This document shows positions 34,131-42,285 of a DNA stretch of 64,000 nucleotides, one piece after another (the stretch's first letter is position 1; each line of letters begins with the position of its first letter). A model generated the notes under the pieces. The model searched no databases and had not been told where the DNA came from. It saw only the letters and a list, made by a program, of their open reading frames with translations. The stretch covers positions 62,001 through 126,000 of the forward strand of contig NZ_LGSI01000067.1 in the NCBI RefSeq assembly GCF_001698815.1. Reading direction: 5' to 3'. The position numbers were made by a program, and so were the translations under genes. The DNA is from Pseudomonas syringae. GTDB taxonomy: Bacteria; Pseudomonadota; Gammaproteobacteria; Pseudomonadales; Pseudomonadaceae.

Positions 34131-35324
34131 TTAACGCAGCCTGCCGCCGGCCTTGCCCGCCCGCAAGATATCGCCCCAGCGCCGAACCAGATAATTGTGT
34201 TCGTCCATCACCGAATTCCACACCGCGATATGGCCCATGCGTTGCACATAGGAACCACCAGCGCGGACCTCTCCGGGATCGATCAAGGGCAAACCATCGC
34301 TGCCCAGCAGCTGTTCACGAGCAGGCAATCCGGCGTACCAGTAATCCCATTCCGCAGCGCTGAGGTGGTCACGGCTGCGCGCCGGATTACCGATGTAATA
34401 GCCTTGGCGGGCCATCACTGCACCCGGCCAGCCGGAAAGCCACCAGTTCAAATAGGCATACGCTGCGTCCAATATCGGGCCCTTGGCATGGTGTGACAGC
34501 GAAAGCCCACCGAACCATCCGCGATAACCTTCACGAGGCACTGCAACGCGATATTTCACCCCGGCGCGATGCAGTCTGACCAATGTCGGTGACCACAGGC
34601 TCTGAATATCGATGGCCGGACTGAGCATCAACTCAGCCGCTTCTGCATCGTCTGACCAAAATGCGCCGAAATGCCCTTGCTGCTGTTTACGCACCAGGAT
34701 ATCGGCGAGCACATCAATCTCCTCGATGCTCATGTTGCCGATATCCTTGAACTGCGCCAGGCCCGCGCCTTGCACGGCCAACGCCGCATCCAGCGCGCCG
34801 ATGGCGGCGTCGCTTTGCAGCGCTATACGTCCGCCCCAGGCCGGGTCCAGCAACCAACCCCAGCTTTCATCCGCCGAATTAAGGCCAGCGGGTAAACGCT
34901 CGGGCCGGTAAGCGAAGCTGTCGGCGTTATGAGTCAGCGGTAACATGCTGATGCGTTCCGTCACGGCACTACCCAGAGAGCCATCGTGCTGCACGAACAA
35001 TCGTTCGCTGGGCACGCTGCCGCTGCCGAGGCGATCCGATGAGCGCAGACGGCCGCGCTTGGGCAGATCATTGATCTCATGCCAGAGCGCGATGCGCCGG
35101 GTATCGATAGGTTGTATTGCTCGGGCGGGCCAGACGAAATCAACGTTGTGAAACCATTGATCGTACAGGTCGTAACTGTCCGGCTGCATGACCGCGATGC
35201 GTTGCGCGGTTTGTACGTCGTGAATCTGATAGACCAATCGGATGCCCAGCTCGCGCTCCGCCCGTTCGCGCAACGATTCCAGCAAGGTGACCGAGGTTCC
35301 CAGTACGCGCAAGGTAATGGTCAT
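34131..35324 (-). CDS. Periplasmic-binding-protein-like protein without signal peptide
   Basis: 397 residues with the spermidine/putrescine-type (PotD-like, SBP_bac_8) fold: early strand ITLRVLGTSVTLLESLRERA, SYDLYDQWFHNVDFVWPARAIQPID (read in parts), LLDPAWGGRIALQ and GWFGGLSLSHHAKGPI. It starts directly with the first beta strand and has no signal peptide or lipobox, so it is predicted to stay in the cytoplasm. Its ATG overlaps the CobW-like stop by 4 bases, fixing the start and coupling translation. No permease or ATPase gene lies nearby. A cytosolic ligand-binding or sensor role is an inference. Confidence 0.8.
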   Translation of the reverse strand: MTITLRVLGTSVTLLESLRERAERELGIRLVYQIHDVQTAQRIAVMQPDSYDLYDQWFHNVDFVWPARAIQPIDTRRIALWHEINDLPKRGRLRSSDRLGSGSVPSERLFVQHDGSLGSAVTERISMLPLTHNADSFAYRPERLPAGLNSADESWGWLLDPAWGGRIALQSDAAIGALDAALAVQGAGLAQFKDIGNMSIEEIDVLADILVRKQQQGHFGAFWSDDAEAAELMLSPAIDIQSLWSPTLVRLHRAGVKYRVAVPREGYRGWFGGLSLSHHAKGPILDAAYAYLNWWLSGWPGAVMARQGYYIGNPARSRDHLSAAEWDYWYAGLPAREQLLGSDGLPLIDPGEVRAGGSYVQRMGHIAVWNSVMDEHNYLVRRWGDILRAGKAGGRLR

Positions 35325-36328
35325 GCGGTCCCCTCAGCGTTTTTCGGAGCAAAGCTGTGGGCAAACACATCGAACGAGCGCCGCAGCAGATCCGGCTCCA
35401 GGCCGCGCAGGATAAACACCAGTCGTGATGTACGATCCTCCCCGGGCCATGCCGACAGGTGCACCGGCGCATGCAGACAATGCTGTACGCCATGGATCAC
35501 GATAGGAGTTTGGCTGGCCTTCACGTTGAGCAGTCCTTTGACACGGAGGATTCGTTCGCCATGGCATCTTAACAGCATCGATAACCAGACCCCGAACCCG
35601 ACCCAGTCCAGCGGTTGCTCGAACGTGAGACAACAGACTTGCGCATCTCCGTGACGGGACGGTGTGGACTGCACGCGATGCAAACGCCAGCGAGCCACTT
35701 CCTGCTCCGGCTCGGCGCTGCGCACGCCCTGATCGAGGAGTAACTGTTCGCCGCTATGGACCTCGGTGCTCTCCTGCATGGGCGCTGAAGAATTCAGCTC
35801 TTGCAGATGCGCGCGCAAGGCAGCCAATGCCGATGGGTCAACCAGATCGGTCTTGCTCAGCAACAAGCGATCGGCAGCCGCTACCTGCGCCAGCCATTCC
35901 GGGTGCAGGCGCTCTTGCAACGGGGCATGGCAGGCATCCACCAGCGTAACGATCAAGCCCAGATGAAAACGCCCACGTAACTGTGGGTCATTGCTCAACG
36001 TGGCGAGGATGGGGGCCGGATCGGCCAGCCCGGTGGTTTCCAGGATGACGCGACGAAACTGTGGGATTTCGCCTCGGCTGCGTCGCCCAAGCAAACCCAG
36101 CAAAGCGTCCTTCAATTCCCCCCTGATGGAGCAACAGACACAACCACTGGGCAGTAAAACAGTATCCGGAGCGACTTCCTGCACCAACAAATGATCAATG
36201 CCGACATCGCCGAACTCATTGATCAATACCGCGGTGTCGCCAAGGTTTTCATCTTGCAGGAGACGCTTGAGCAAGGTGGTTTTGCCGCTGCCGAGAAATC
36301 CGGTAACGACGTTCATGGCGATGCTCAT
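35321..36328 (-). CDS. CobW/P47K-type G3E GTPase
   Basis: 335 residues. Walker A GFLGSGKTT at 10-18, the metal motif GCVCC (Cys63, Cys65, Cys66), INEFGD and a C-terminal CobW domain (LDWVGFGVWLSMLLR). G3E GTPases insert or deliver metal ions; P47K relatives activate nitrile hydratases. No His-rich metal-buffering stretch is present. Overlaps by 4 bases with the genes on both sides, so three genes are coupled. No Zur box lies upstream, so it is not a typical zinc-starvation ZigA. A role in metallating the cluster's hydrolase is plausible but inferred. Confidence 0.9.
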   Translation of the reverse strand: MSIAMNVVTGFLGSGKTTLLKRLLQDENLGDTAVLINEFGDVGIDHLLVQEVAPDTVLLPSGCVCCSIRGELKDALLGLLGRRSRGEIPQFRRVILETTGLADPAPILATLSNDPQLRGRFHLGLIVTLVDACHAPLQERLHPEWLAQVAAADRLLLSKTDLVDPSALAALRAHLQELNSSAPMQESTEVHSGEQLLLDQGVRSAEPEQEVARWRLHRVQSTPSRHGDAQVCCLTFEQPLDWVGFGVWLSMLLRCHGERILRVKGLLNVKASQTPIVIHGVQHCLHAPVHLSAWPGEDRTSRLVFILRGLEPDLLRRSFDVFAHSFAPKNAEGTA

Positions 36329-36624
36329 AAGGGCCTCTGCAAATGATCAAGCACTCGAGGGTCGAGAGGATCAAGCGGCTGGCCAATGAGTAACTCCGCC
36401 TTTTGCCAGAGCTGCTCCAGGCCTGTGGCCAGTTCCTGTTTGCCTGTCGCACCCAGCAGCAGATAGGACACGCCCTGAAAATCCTCGACCTTCAAGCGAA
36501 ACGGCGCGACGACCCTATTGATCGCCGCGATACGTCGCAAACGCTCGCGACGTCGGGGCAACTCGCCGTCCAACGGGTCACTCCAATGTACGTCTTCGCC
36601 CAGCAGGCCGCAAAGTCCACACAT
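36325..36624 (-). CDS. Small CxxC protein coupled to the CobW-like GTPase
   Basis: 99 residues starting MCGLCG (Cys2, Cys5), the only cysteines, then a basic helix (RRRERLRRIAAINRVVAPF) and a second domain VEDFQGVSYLLLGATGKQEL. I know no family. ATG 36624 has AGGAGT 6 bases upstream. Its stop overlaps the CobW-like start (ATGA). The terminal CxxC and the coupling to a metallochaperone GTPase suggest a metal-binding partner, but this is inference. Confidence 0.72.
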   Translation of the reverse strand: MCGLCGLLGEDVHWSDPLDGELPRRRERLRRIAAINRVVAPFRLKVEDFQGVSYLLLGATGKQELATGLEQLWQKAELLIGQPLDPLDPRVLDHLQRPL

Positions 36625-36654
36625 GAGTTCACTCCTGACTCGCCAACGAGTTCA

Positions 36655-37404
36655 TCACGGCATAACATCGCCGGAGTTAGGTCCTAACGTCTGACCCACA
36701 AACAAATTACCACCAGGCTCGCTGGCCAGCAGCACCGCCACAGGCGCAACCTCTTCGGCAAGCCCGAAGCGACCCAGTGGCAGCTCGGCTGCCTTGGCGG
36801 TTTTCCAGGCACTGCTGATGCCTGCGACCAGCGGCGTTTCAATGGGGCCGGGCGCGATGGCGTTGACCAGCACGTTGTCCTTGGCCACTTCAAGCGCAAG
36901 GGATTTAGTGAAACCAATGACCCCGGCCTTGGCTGCGGCATAGTGAGTCAGCTCAGCGCCGCCCTTGATGCCCAGTTGCGAGGCAACATTGATAATCCGC
37001 CCCCAACGCTGCGCCAGCATGTGTGGCAATGCACACTGGCTGGCGACAAAGACGCTGGTCAGGTCGACCCGCAACATGTCGTTCCACATCTCGATGCTCA
37101 GATCGACGCAACGCGCCTGAGTCAGCATGCCAGCATTGTTGACCAGGATATCGATCCCGCCGAAGTGCTCGACACAAGCATCAACACTGGCTCGAGCGCC
37201 CTCAACGCTGCCGACATCGGCCACACATTCGTGCACCTGCGCGCCCAACTGGCGGCATTGTTCAGCGACTTTCGCCAGGCTGACCGGGTCACGATCGCCC
37301 AACAGCAGATACGCGCCTTCAACCGCGTAAGCACAGGCGATGGCGGCGCCAATGCCGCTGCCTGCGCCGGTAATTACGGCGCGTTTGTTTTGCAGTCGTT
37401 GCAT
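36655..37404 (-). CDS. Short-chain dehydrogenase/reductase
   Basis: 249-residue classical SDR. Cofactor motif TGAGSGIG near residue 12, NNAG in LVNNAGML, catalytic Ser and Tyr-x3-Lys in NVASQLG and HYAAAKAG. The ATG 37404 follows GAGGAG. Oxidises or reduces an alcohol/ketone with NAD(P); substrate unknown. Second of two SDR genes in the cluster, which share only the family core, so they probably act on different intermediates or different stereochemistry. Confidence 0.92.
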   Translation of the reverse strand: MQRLQNKRAVITGAGSGIGAAIACAYAVEGAYLLLGDRDPVSLAKVAEQCRQLGAQVHECVADVGSVEGARASVDACVEHFGGIDILVNNAGMLTQARCVDLSIEMWNDMLRVDLTSVFVASQCALPHMLAQRWGRIINVASQLGIKGGAELTHYAAAKAGVIGFTKSLALEVAKDNVLVNAIAPGPIETPLVAGISSAWKTAKAAELPLGRFGLAEEVAPVAVLLASEPGGNLFVGQTLGPNSGDVMP

Positions 37405-37465
37405 GAATTTGGCTCCTCTTGAGCACTGTGACGCATGAAACTGCGGGTGATATCTACGGTGAGCG

Positions 37466-38227
37466 CTACTCAGGCCAGCGCACCGTCAGCCCACCGTCAA
37501 TCACAATGCTTTGTCCGGTCAGGTAACTGGCTTCATCGCTGCACAGGAAACGCACCAGTGCAGCCACCTCATCAGCGCGACCGACCCGACCCAGCGGAAT
37601 AGCTTTCGCCGCCCGTGCAAGACCTTCCGGGCCAAGGGAGTTTTTGCTGTCCAGCGATTGAGGCGTTTCGATCAAGCCGGGGATTACCGAGTTGCACCGT
37701 ATGCCCCGCGCAGCCAACTCCACCGCCAGCGAGCGGCACAACCCCGGCACGCCGGCCTTGGCTGCCGCGTAATGAGAATGGTCTTGCCAGCCGTAGACAC
37801 CACCGGCAATCGACGAGATCGCCACCAGTGCGCCACCCTTGTCCATGTGTCGAACCGCCGCGCGAAAGGTGCGCATCACGCCCGTCAAATCGACATCGAG
37901 CATTTCATTCCAGCGCTCGTCGGTCATTTCCAGCAGTGGCGCACGACGCAGCAAACCGGCATTGGCCACTGCGTAATCCAGGCGTCCAAAGGTCTTGATC
38001 GCCTGCTCGGCCAGTTCGTCCACCGATTGCGTGCTGGTAACATCCAGCGTCGACATCAGACATTGGCCGCCGGCCGCCTCGACAAGCTCCATGGTTTGCT
38101 TTGGATCGTGAGGGTCTGCGGGATAATAACCGCCGACCACTGAGACGCCTTGCCGGGCGAAGGCCACTGCCAGCGCTTGACCAATGCCGCTGGCAGCACC
38201 GGTAATCAGTGCAGTTTTCCGAGTCAT
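37466..38227 (-). CDS. Short-chain dehydrogenase/reductase
   Basis: 253-residue classical SDR: TGAASGIG cofactor motif, VANAGLL, catalytic ISSIAGG with HYAAAKAG, and C-terminal GQSIVIDGG. ATG 38227 follows TAAGGAG at ideal spacing. Lies 10 bases after the MFS gene in the same operon. Substrate unknown. The Asp/Arg pattern after the second beta strand was not enough to decide NAD versus NADP. Confidence 0.92.
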   Translation of the reverse strand: MTRKTALITGAASGIGQALAVAFARQGVSVVGGYYPADPHDPKQTMELVEAAGGQCLMSTLDVTSTQSVDELAEQAIKTFGRLDYAVANAGLLRRAPLLEMTDERWNEMLDVDLTGVMRTFRAAVRHMDKGGALVAISSIAGGVYGWQDHSHYAAAKAGVPGLCRSLAVELAARGIRCNSVIPGLIETPQSLDSKNSLGPEGLARAAKAIPLGRVGRADEVAALVRFLCSDEASYLTGQSIVIDGGLTVRWPE

Positions 38228-38237
38228 AGAAATCTCC

Positions 38238-39578
38238 TTACTTAACGGTTTCCGGGCGGACATGCCTGGCGGCGAACATCAATGCACCCGAGAGGAAGCA
38301 CGGCAGCGCGCCAAAGTACAAAGCCGAGGTCTGCCAGTCGCCACCAGCACTCAACACCGACGTAGCTCCGAAACCGGCAACCACCGCGCCAATAGGTCCC
38401 ATTGCATGGATGATTGCTCCGCCGGTGGCGCGAATACTGGTCGGAAAACTTTCGCTGATGAAAAACAGCGCCGCCGAGTAAGGGCCGATCAGGAAAAACA
38501 GACCCAGGCTGTAAAGCCCAACCACCGTCGGCATATTGCTCGGTCCGTAAAGCATGCCGGCGAACGCCAAACCACCGAGCATCCAGCCCAGGCCAATGAC
38601 GTTGCGCCGACCGATCTTGTCGCCCATCCAGCCATGGCTCAGGTAACCGCAATAACCCACAAGGTTGGACAGCACCAGAATGATCAGCGAATTCTCGAAA
38701 GAGATGTGATGCACGCTGACGATCACGGAAGTGCCCAGTACGCTGAACACTTGAATCGCTGCCCAGTTGAGCAGAATCGCTGCGCCGATCACCAGAGTGG
38801 CGCGGAGTGACGACCCGCGAAACGCCGCTGCGATGCCGGCGGTACGATGTTCTTCATAGTCGACACCGTAAGTCAGGGCCACTGCCTGAGCCTGACTGAC
38901 GTCGCCTTTTTTGCGCAGTTGAGTGATGCGTTGATGAATCTGGAACTGCGGACTCTCCTTGAGCTTGCGGGCCATGATCGCGATGATAATCGCCGGGATT
39001 GCAGCGAATACGAAGCAGCCCTGCCAGCCTATGATCGGCAACAGCACAGCCGTCAGACCGGCGGCGATCAGCGCGCCGACCGGCCAACCGCCCTGCACCA
39101 GGCTGTAAATGAAACCGCGACGCTTGGCCAGGCGTGGATCGTCGGAGGCTGCGTAGATTTCACTGAGGTAGGTTGCGTTGACCGTTTCTTCGGCATAACC
39201 CAAACCGCCCAGCGAGCGAATCAGGATCAACGGGGATTTACCCCAGGCACCGCCAATGGCGGTCAGCGCCGAACAAATGGCTGAGCCGGTCACGGTAAAA
39301 ATAATGCCCATGCGCCGCCCAAGGCGATCTACCAGTGGGCCGATGGCGAGCGCGACCACGGCCGTACCCACGGCGACCCATGTCGCAATCTCGGCCTGTT
39401 CAACCTCACCCCAACCAAAGTGCCGCCCGATCTCCGGTAACAAGGTGCCGAACAAGATGAAGTCATAAACCGCGAAGACCCAGGCGAAAAAGGCGATCCA
39501 GGTCGCGAATCGCACTTGATCAGGAGTCAGTTGCTGGGGTTTCCAGCCAGTCAGGTCGAGCTTGTTGTAAATGGACAT
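38238..39578 (-). CDS. MFS transporter (sugar/organic acid type)
   Basis: 446 residues with 12 predicted membrane helices. MFS signatures: GPLVDRLGRRMG in the first cytoplasmic loop and GWMGDKIGRRNV in the equivalent loop of the second half, plus FFISESFPTSIRATG. It resembles the metabolite:H+ symporter group that takes up aromatic and organic acids. Probably imports the substrate of the cluster. Starts MSIYNKLDLTGWKPQQL, 31 bases after the deacetylase-fold gene. Confidence 0.9.
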   Translation of the reverse strand: MSIYNKLDLTGWKPQQLTPDQVRFATWIAFFAWVFAVYDFILFGTLLPEIGRHFGWGEVEQAEIATWVAVGTAVVALAIGPLVDRLGRRMGIIFTVTGSAICSALTAIGGAWGKSPLILIRSLGGLGYAEETVNATYLSEIYAASDDPRLAKRRGFIYSLVQGGWPVGALIAAGLTAVLLPIIGWQGCFVFAAIPAIIIAIMARKLKESPQFQIHQRITQLRKKGDVSQAQAVALTYGVDYEEHRTAGIAAAFRGSSLRATLVIGAAILLNWAAIQVFSVLGTSVIVSVHHISFENSLIILVLSNLVGYCGYLSHGWMGDKIGRRNVIGLGWMLGGLAFAGMLYGPSNMPTVVGLYSLGLFFLIGPYSAALFFISESFPTSIRATGGAIIHAMGPIGAVVAGFGATSVLSAGGDWQTSALYFGALPCFLSGALMFAARHVRPETVK

Positions 39579-39608
39579 GGGCGACGCCTCGGACAGGGCA
39601 ATGAATCA

Positions 39609-40487
39609 TCAGTTACGGGGATTACGACGGACAAAGTCATCGGCGATTTCGTCAAAAGTGACGAACTTCACGCCCGCATGACTCTGGATGTGCTCTATCA
39701 GGCGCTCGAGCATCAGCAGCACTTGCGGCCGACCGGAGACGTCCGGGTGAATGGTCATGGTGAACACCGCGTGTTCGTGTTCGCGGTAAACCCAGTCGAA
39801 CTGGTCGCGCCACATTTCTTCCAGATGTCGTGGATTGACGAAACCGTGGCTGTTGGGTGATTTCTTGATGAACATCATTGGCGGCAGGTCATCGAGGTAC
39901 CAATTGGCGGGGATCTCCACCAGATCGGTTTCCTCACCTCGCACCAAAGGTTTCATCCAGGTATCAGGATGTTGGCTGTAATCGATTTTGGTCCACTTGT
40001 CGCCGACCCGAACGTAATAAGGATGGAAGTCGTTGTGCATCAAGCTGTGGTCGTACTTGATGCCTTTTTTCAGCAACAACTCGTTGGTGACGTTACTGAA
40101 CTCCCACCATGGTGCGACGTAACCTGTAGGTCGTTTCCCTGTCATCTGGGTGATCAGGTCGATAGACTTATCAAGAACGATTTCTTCCTGCTCCGGCGTC
40201 ATCGCAATCGGGTTTTCATGGCTGTAACCATGCACGCCGATTTCATGACCGGCATCAGCGACCGCCTTCATTTGCTCGGGGAAGGTTTCCATCGAGTGAC
40301 CCGGAATAAACCAGGTGGTGCGCAGGCCGTAGCGCTCGAACAACTTAAGCAAACGCGGCGCACCGACTTCCCCGGCAAAAAGGCCCCTTGAGATATCATC
40401 GGGCGAATCTTCGCCGCCGTAGGAACCCAGCCAGCCCGCCACCGCATCCACATCGACGCCAAACGCACACAGAATTTCTTTAGCCAT
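39609..40487 (-). CDS. Deacetylase-fold hydrolase, HpPgdA/cyclic-imide-hydrolase-like
   Basis: 292 residues of the polysaccharide deacetylase (NodB) fold. Metal/active-site features: GVDVDAVAGWLGS near the start, HGYSHE (His-x3-His ligands) and MTIHPDVSGRPQ. Overall sequence strongly resembles Helicobacter HpPgdA and, as I recall, the 293-residue cyclic imide hydrolase described from a Pseudomonas putida strain. No signal peptide, so it acts in the cytoplasm, which does not suit peptidoglycan. Next to an amidase, a ring-opening imidase is the best reading. ATG 40487 follows CAGGAG. Confidence 0.82.
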   Translation of the reverse strand: MAKEILCAFGVDVDAVAGWLGSYGGEDSPDDISRGLFAGEVGAPRLLKLFERYGLRTTWFIPGHSMETFPEQMKAVADAGHEIGVHGYSHENPIAMTPEQEEIVLDKSIDLITQMTGKRPTGYVAPWWEFSNVTNELLLKKGIKYDHSLMHNDFHPYYVRVGDKWTKIDYSQHPDTWMKPLVRGEETDLVEIPANWYLDDLPPMMFIKKSPNSHGFVNPRHLEEMWRDQFDWVYREHEHAVFTMTIHPDVSGRPQVLLMLERLIEHIQSHAGVKFVTFDEIADDFVRRNPRN

Positions 40488-40574
40488 CTTGGTTCTCCTG
40501 CTCGTTAATCAGACCGGCCTTTTTCCGTCAGCACTGGCGCCGGGAGCTCCAGTGACTTGCTTGTCAATCAACAG

Positions 40575-41954
40575 TCACGGCGACATCAGCAGCGCTTCCA
40601 CCGCCAGAGCCACCCGCAACAAGCGGGCGTCTTCCCCCGCCGGTGCGCTGATTAAAAATGCGGTCGGCAAACCCGAAGGGTCACGGCCACTGGGCATAGA
40701 AATGCCAGGCATATTCAGCAAACTACCGGGCATGGTCAGGCGCAAGGTCGCCAGATTGGTTCGGATAAACAGCTCATCATCGGCCAGCAAAGGTGCCAGT
40801 GGCGGCGCAACATGGGCGACGGTTGGGGTCAGCAACAATGCACCGTCGAGTTCGAGGGCCAGCTGTTCCTGCAGGCGCTCACGAGCGCTGTACAGATTGA
40901 GGAGTTGACTGGCAGGTACGTGCCGCGCGGCTTCCAGACGCAGGCGTACCCGAGGGTCTAGCTCGCTGGCCGCATCGCTGTCGAGCAGTTGTTGATGCAG
41001 AGCGAAGGCTTCCGCCGCGCCCAGCCAGCCCTGCTGCGCGATCAACTGCAATGCGGCCTGAAAGACAGGGCAAGGCCTCACCTCGATCAAGGCCCCGCTG
41101 CCGCGTATACGCTCAATGGCCAGCAGCAGATTGCCCCGTACCGCCGGCTCGACCTGCGGATCGTCCAGCACTGCCTGATCGACCCAAAAACGCTGTCCAG
41201 TAAGGCTGCGAGCATGCAACGACGTGGGTTTGCTGCGCGAGCACAGCAGATCGTCGATGACCAAAGCATCACGCACGCTGCGGGTCAGCGGCCCAATGCT
41301 GTCCAGCGTATGGGCCAATGGAAAAACCCCATCACGACTGTAACGCCGAGTGGTACTGCGAAAACCGACCAGGCCATTGAATGCAGCCGGAATGCGAATG
41401 GAGCCTGCGGTATCAGTACCCATCGCAATCGGAACGATGTTCGCGGCGACAACGACCGCGGAACCGGACGAAGATCCGCCGGGGATGCGCGGCTGACCGT
41501 CACTCGCGGGATTGATCGGCGTACCGAAGTGAGGGTTCAGGCCCAGGCCGGAATAGGCAAACTCACTGAGATTGGTCTTGCCCAGGCAAACCATCCCGGC
41601 CCGAGCAAGCAGGCCGACAACAGGAGCATCCAGCAACGCCGGAGACAGATTCTTGCGCACAGCTGCGCCAGCGGTGGTAACAGAACCGGCGACATCAAAC
41701 AAATCCTTCCACGCCAGCGGTACGCCATCCAGCCGGCTCAGAGGCTGTCCGGCCCGCCAACGGTCGGCGGATGCCTGCGCTTCACGGTGGGCCCGCTCGA
41801 TGCTTCTGGAAATCAATACGCACTCAACCTGATCCGCGTTATCGAGCGCTTGATCAAGCGCCTGCATCGGGTCGCTGCGCCCCTGCGCAAAATCGTCGGC
41901 CATGGCGCAACCATCGCTGAGGGCGTTTCGGTTCATGGTATCCATCAGTGACAT
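40575..41954 (-). CDS. Amidase-signature hydrolase
   Basis: About 459 residues of the amidase signature family. Catalytic Ser-cisSer-Lys triad visible: Lys in LAWKDLFDVAG, GGSSSGSAVVVA, and the nucleophile in GTDTAGSIRIPAAFNGL. I chose ATG 41954 (MSLMDTMNRNALSDG); the start 13 codons upstream would translate through the AT-rich operator. It could hydrolyse the half-amide produced by the neighbouring imidase-like enzyme, giving a dicarboxylate and ammonia. First gene of the eight-gene operon. Confidence 0.88.
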   Translation of the reverse strand: MSLMDTMNRNALSDGCAMADDFAQGRSDPMQALDQALDNADQVECVLISRSIERAHREAQASADRWRAGQPLSRLDGVPLAWKDLFDVAGSVTTAGAAVRKNLSPALLDAPVVGLLARAGMVCLGKTNLSEFAYSGLGLNPHFGTPINPASDGQPRIPGGSSSGSAVVVAANIVPIAMGTDTAGSIRIPAAFNGLVGFRSTTRRYSRDGVFPLAHTLDSIGPLTRSVRDALVIDDLLCSRSKPTSLHARSLTGQRFWVDQAVLDDPQVEPAVRGNLLLAIERIRGSGALIEVRPCPVFQAALQLIAQQGWLGAAEAFALHQQLLDSDAASELDPRVRLRLEAARHVPASQLLNLYSARERLQEQLALELDGALLLTPTVAHVAPPLAPLLADDELFIRTNLATLRLTMPGSLLNMPGISMPSGRDPSGLPTAFLISAPAGEDARLLRVALAVEALLMSP

Positions 41955-41962
41955 GGCGCACC

Positions 41963-41999
41963 CATTAAATGTACTTATTAATAAAATATACATTTAATG
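41963..41999. promoter_or_regulatory. AT-rich inverted repeat at the amidase operon promoter
   Basis: CATTAAATGTA (41963-41973) and TACATTTAATG (41989-41999): an 11-bp perfect inverted repeat with a 15-base AT-rich spacer, immediately before the amidase start. Likely operator overlapping the operon promoter. Its half-site recurs at 42154-42179. Confidence 0.75.
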
Positions 42000-42153
42000 T
42001 AGGCAGTTTCCATGCCAGTCAGGGCTGCCAACACGCACCGGCGCCACCTGTTTGTCCGGCAATGAAGCGCAAAAGGTCGTACCAGGCGCCTTTCACTACT
42101 GAAAAACGGGCTGGATTGGGTGGAAGGCTAGACACAACAGCTGCGACCTAATT

Positions 42154-42179
42154 AATGTATATTTTCAAAACGATACATT
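42154..42179. promoter_or_regulatory. Second AT-rich inverted repeat, regulator side
   Basis: AATGTAT (42154-42160) and ATACATT (42173-42179) with a 12-base spacer. The flanks TTAATGTAT and TAAAATGTAT resemble the half-sites at 41963-41999. Placed about 107 bases before the regulator start, so probably an autoregulatory site. The rest of 42000-42285 shows no gene. Confidence 0.62.
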
Positions 42180-42285
42180 TTAGTGCATAAAAGTAACGTC
42201 AAGCCCCATCAATGGGCGTGAAACGTACCCCAAGGTGACAAGTGCGCTTCTGTGCGAGAATCGCCGCTATTCCTTAGAGATGTGT

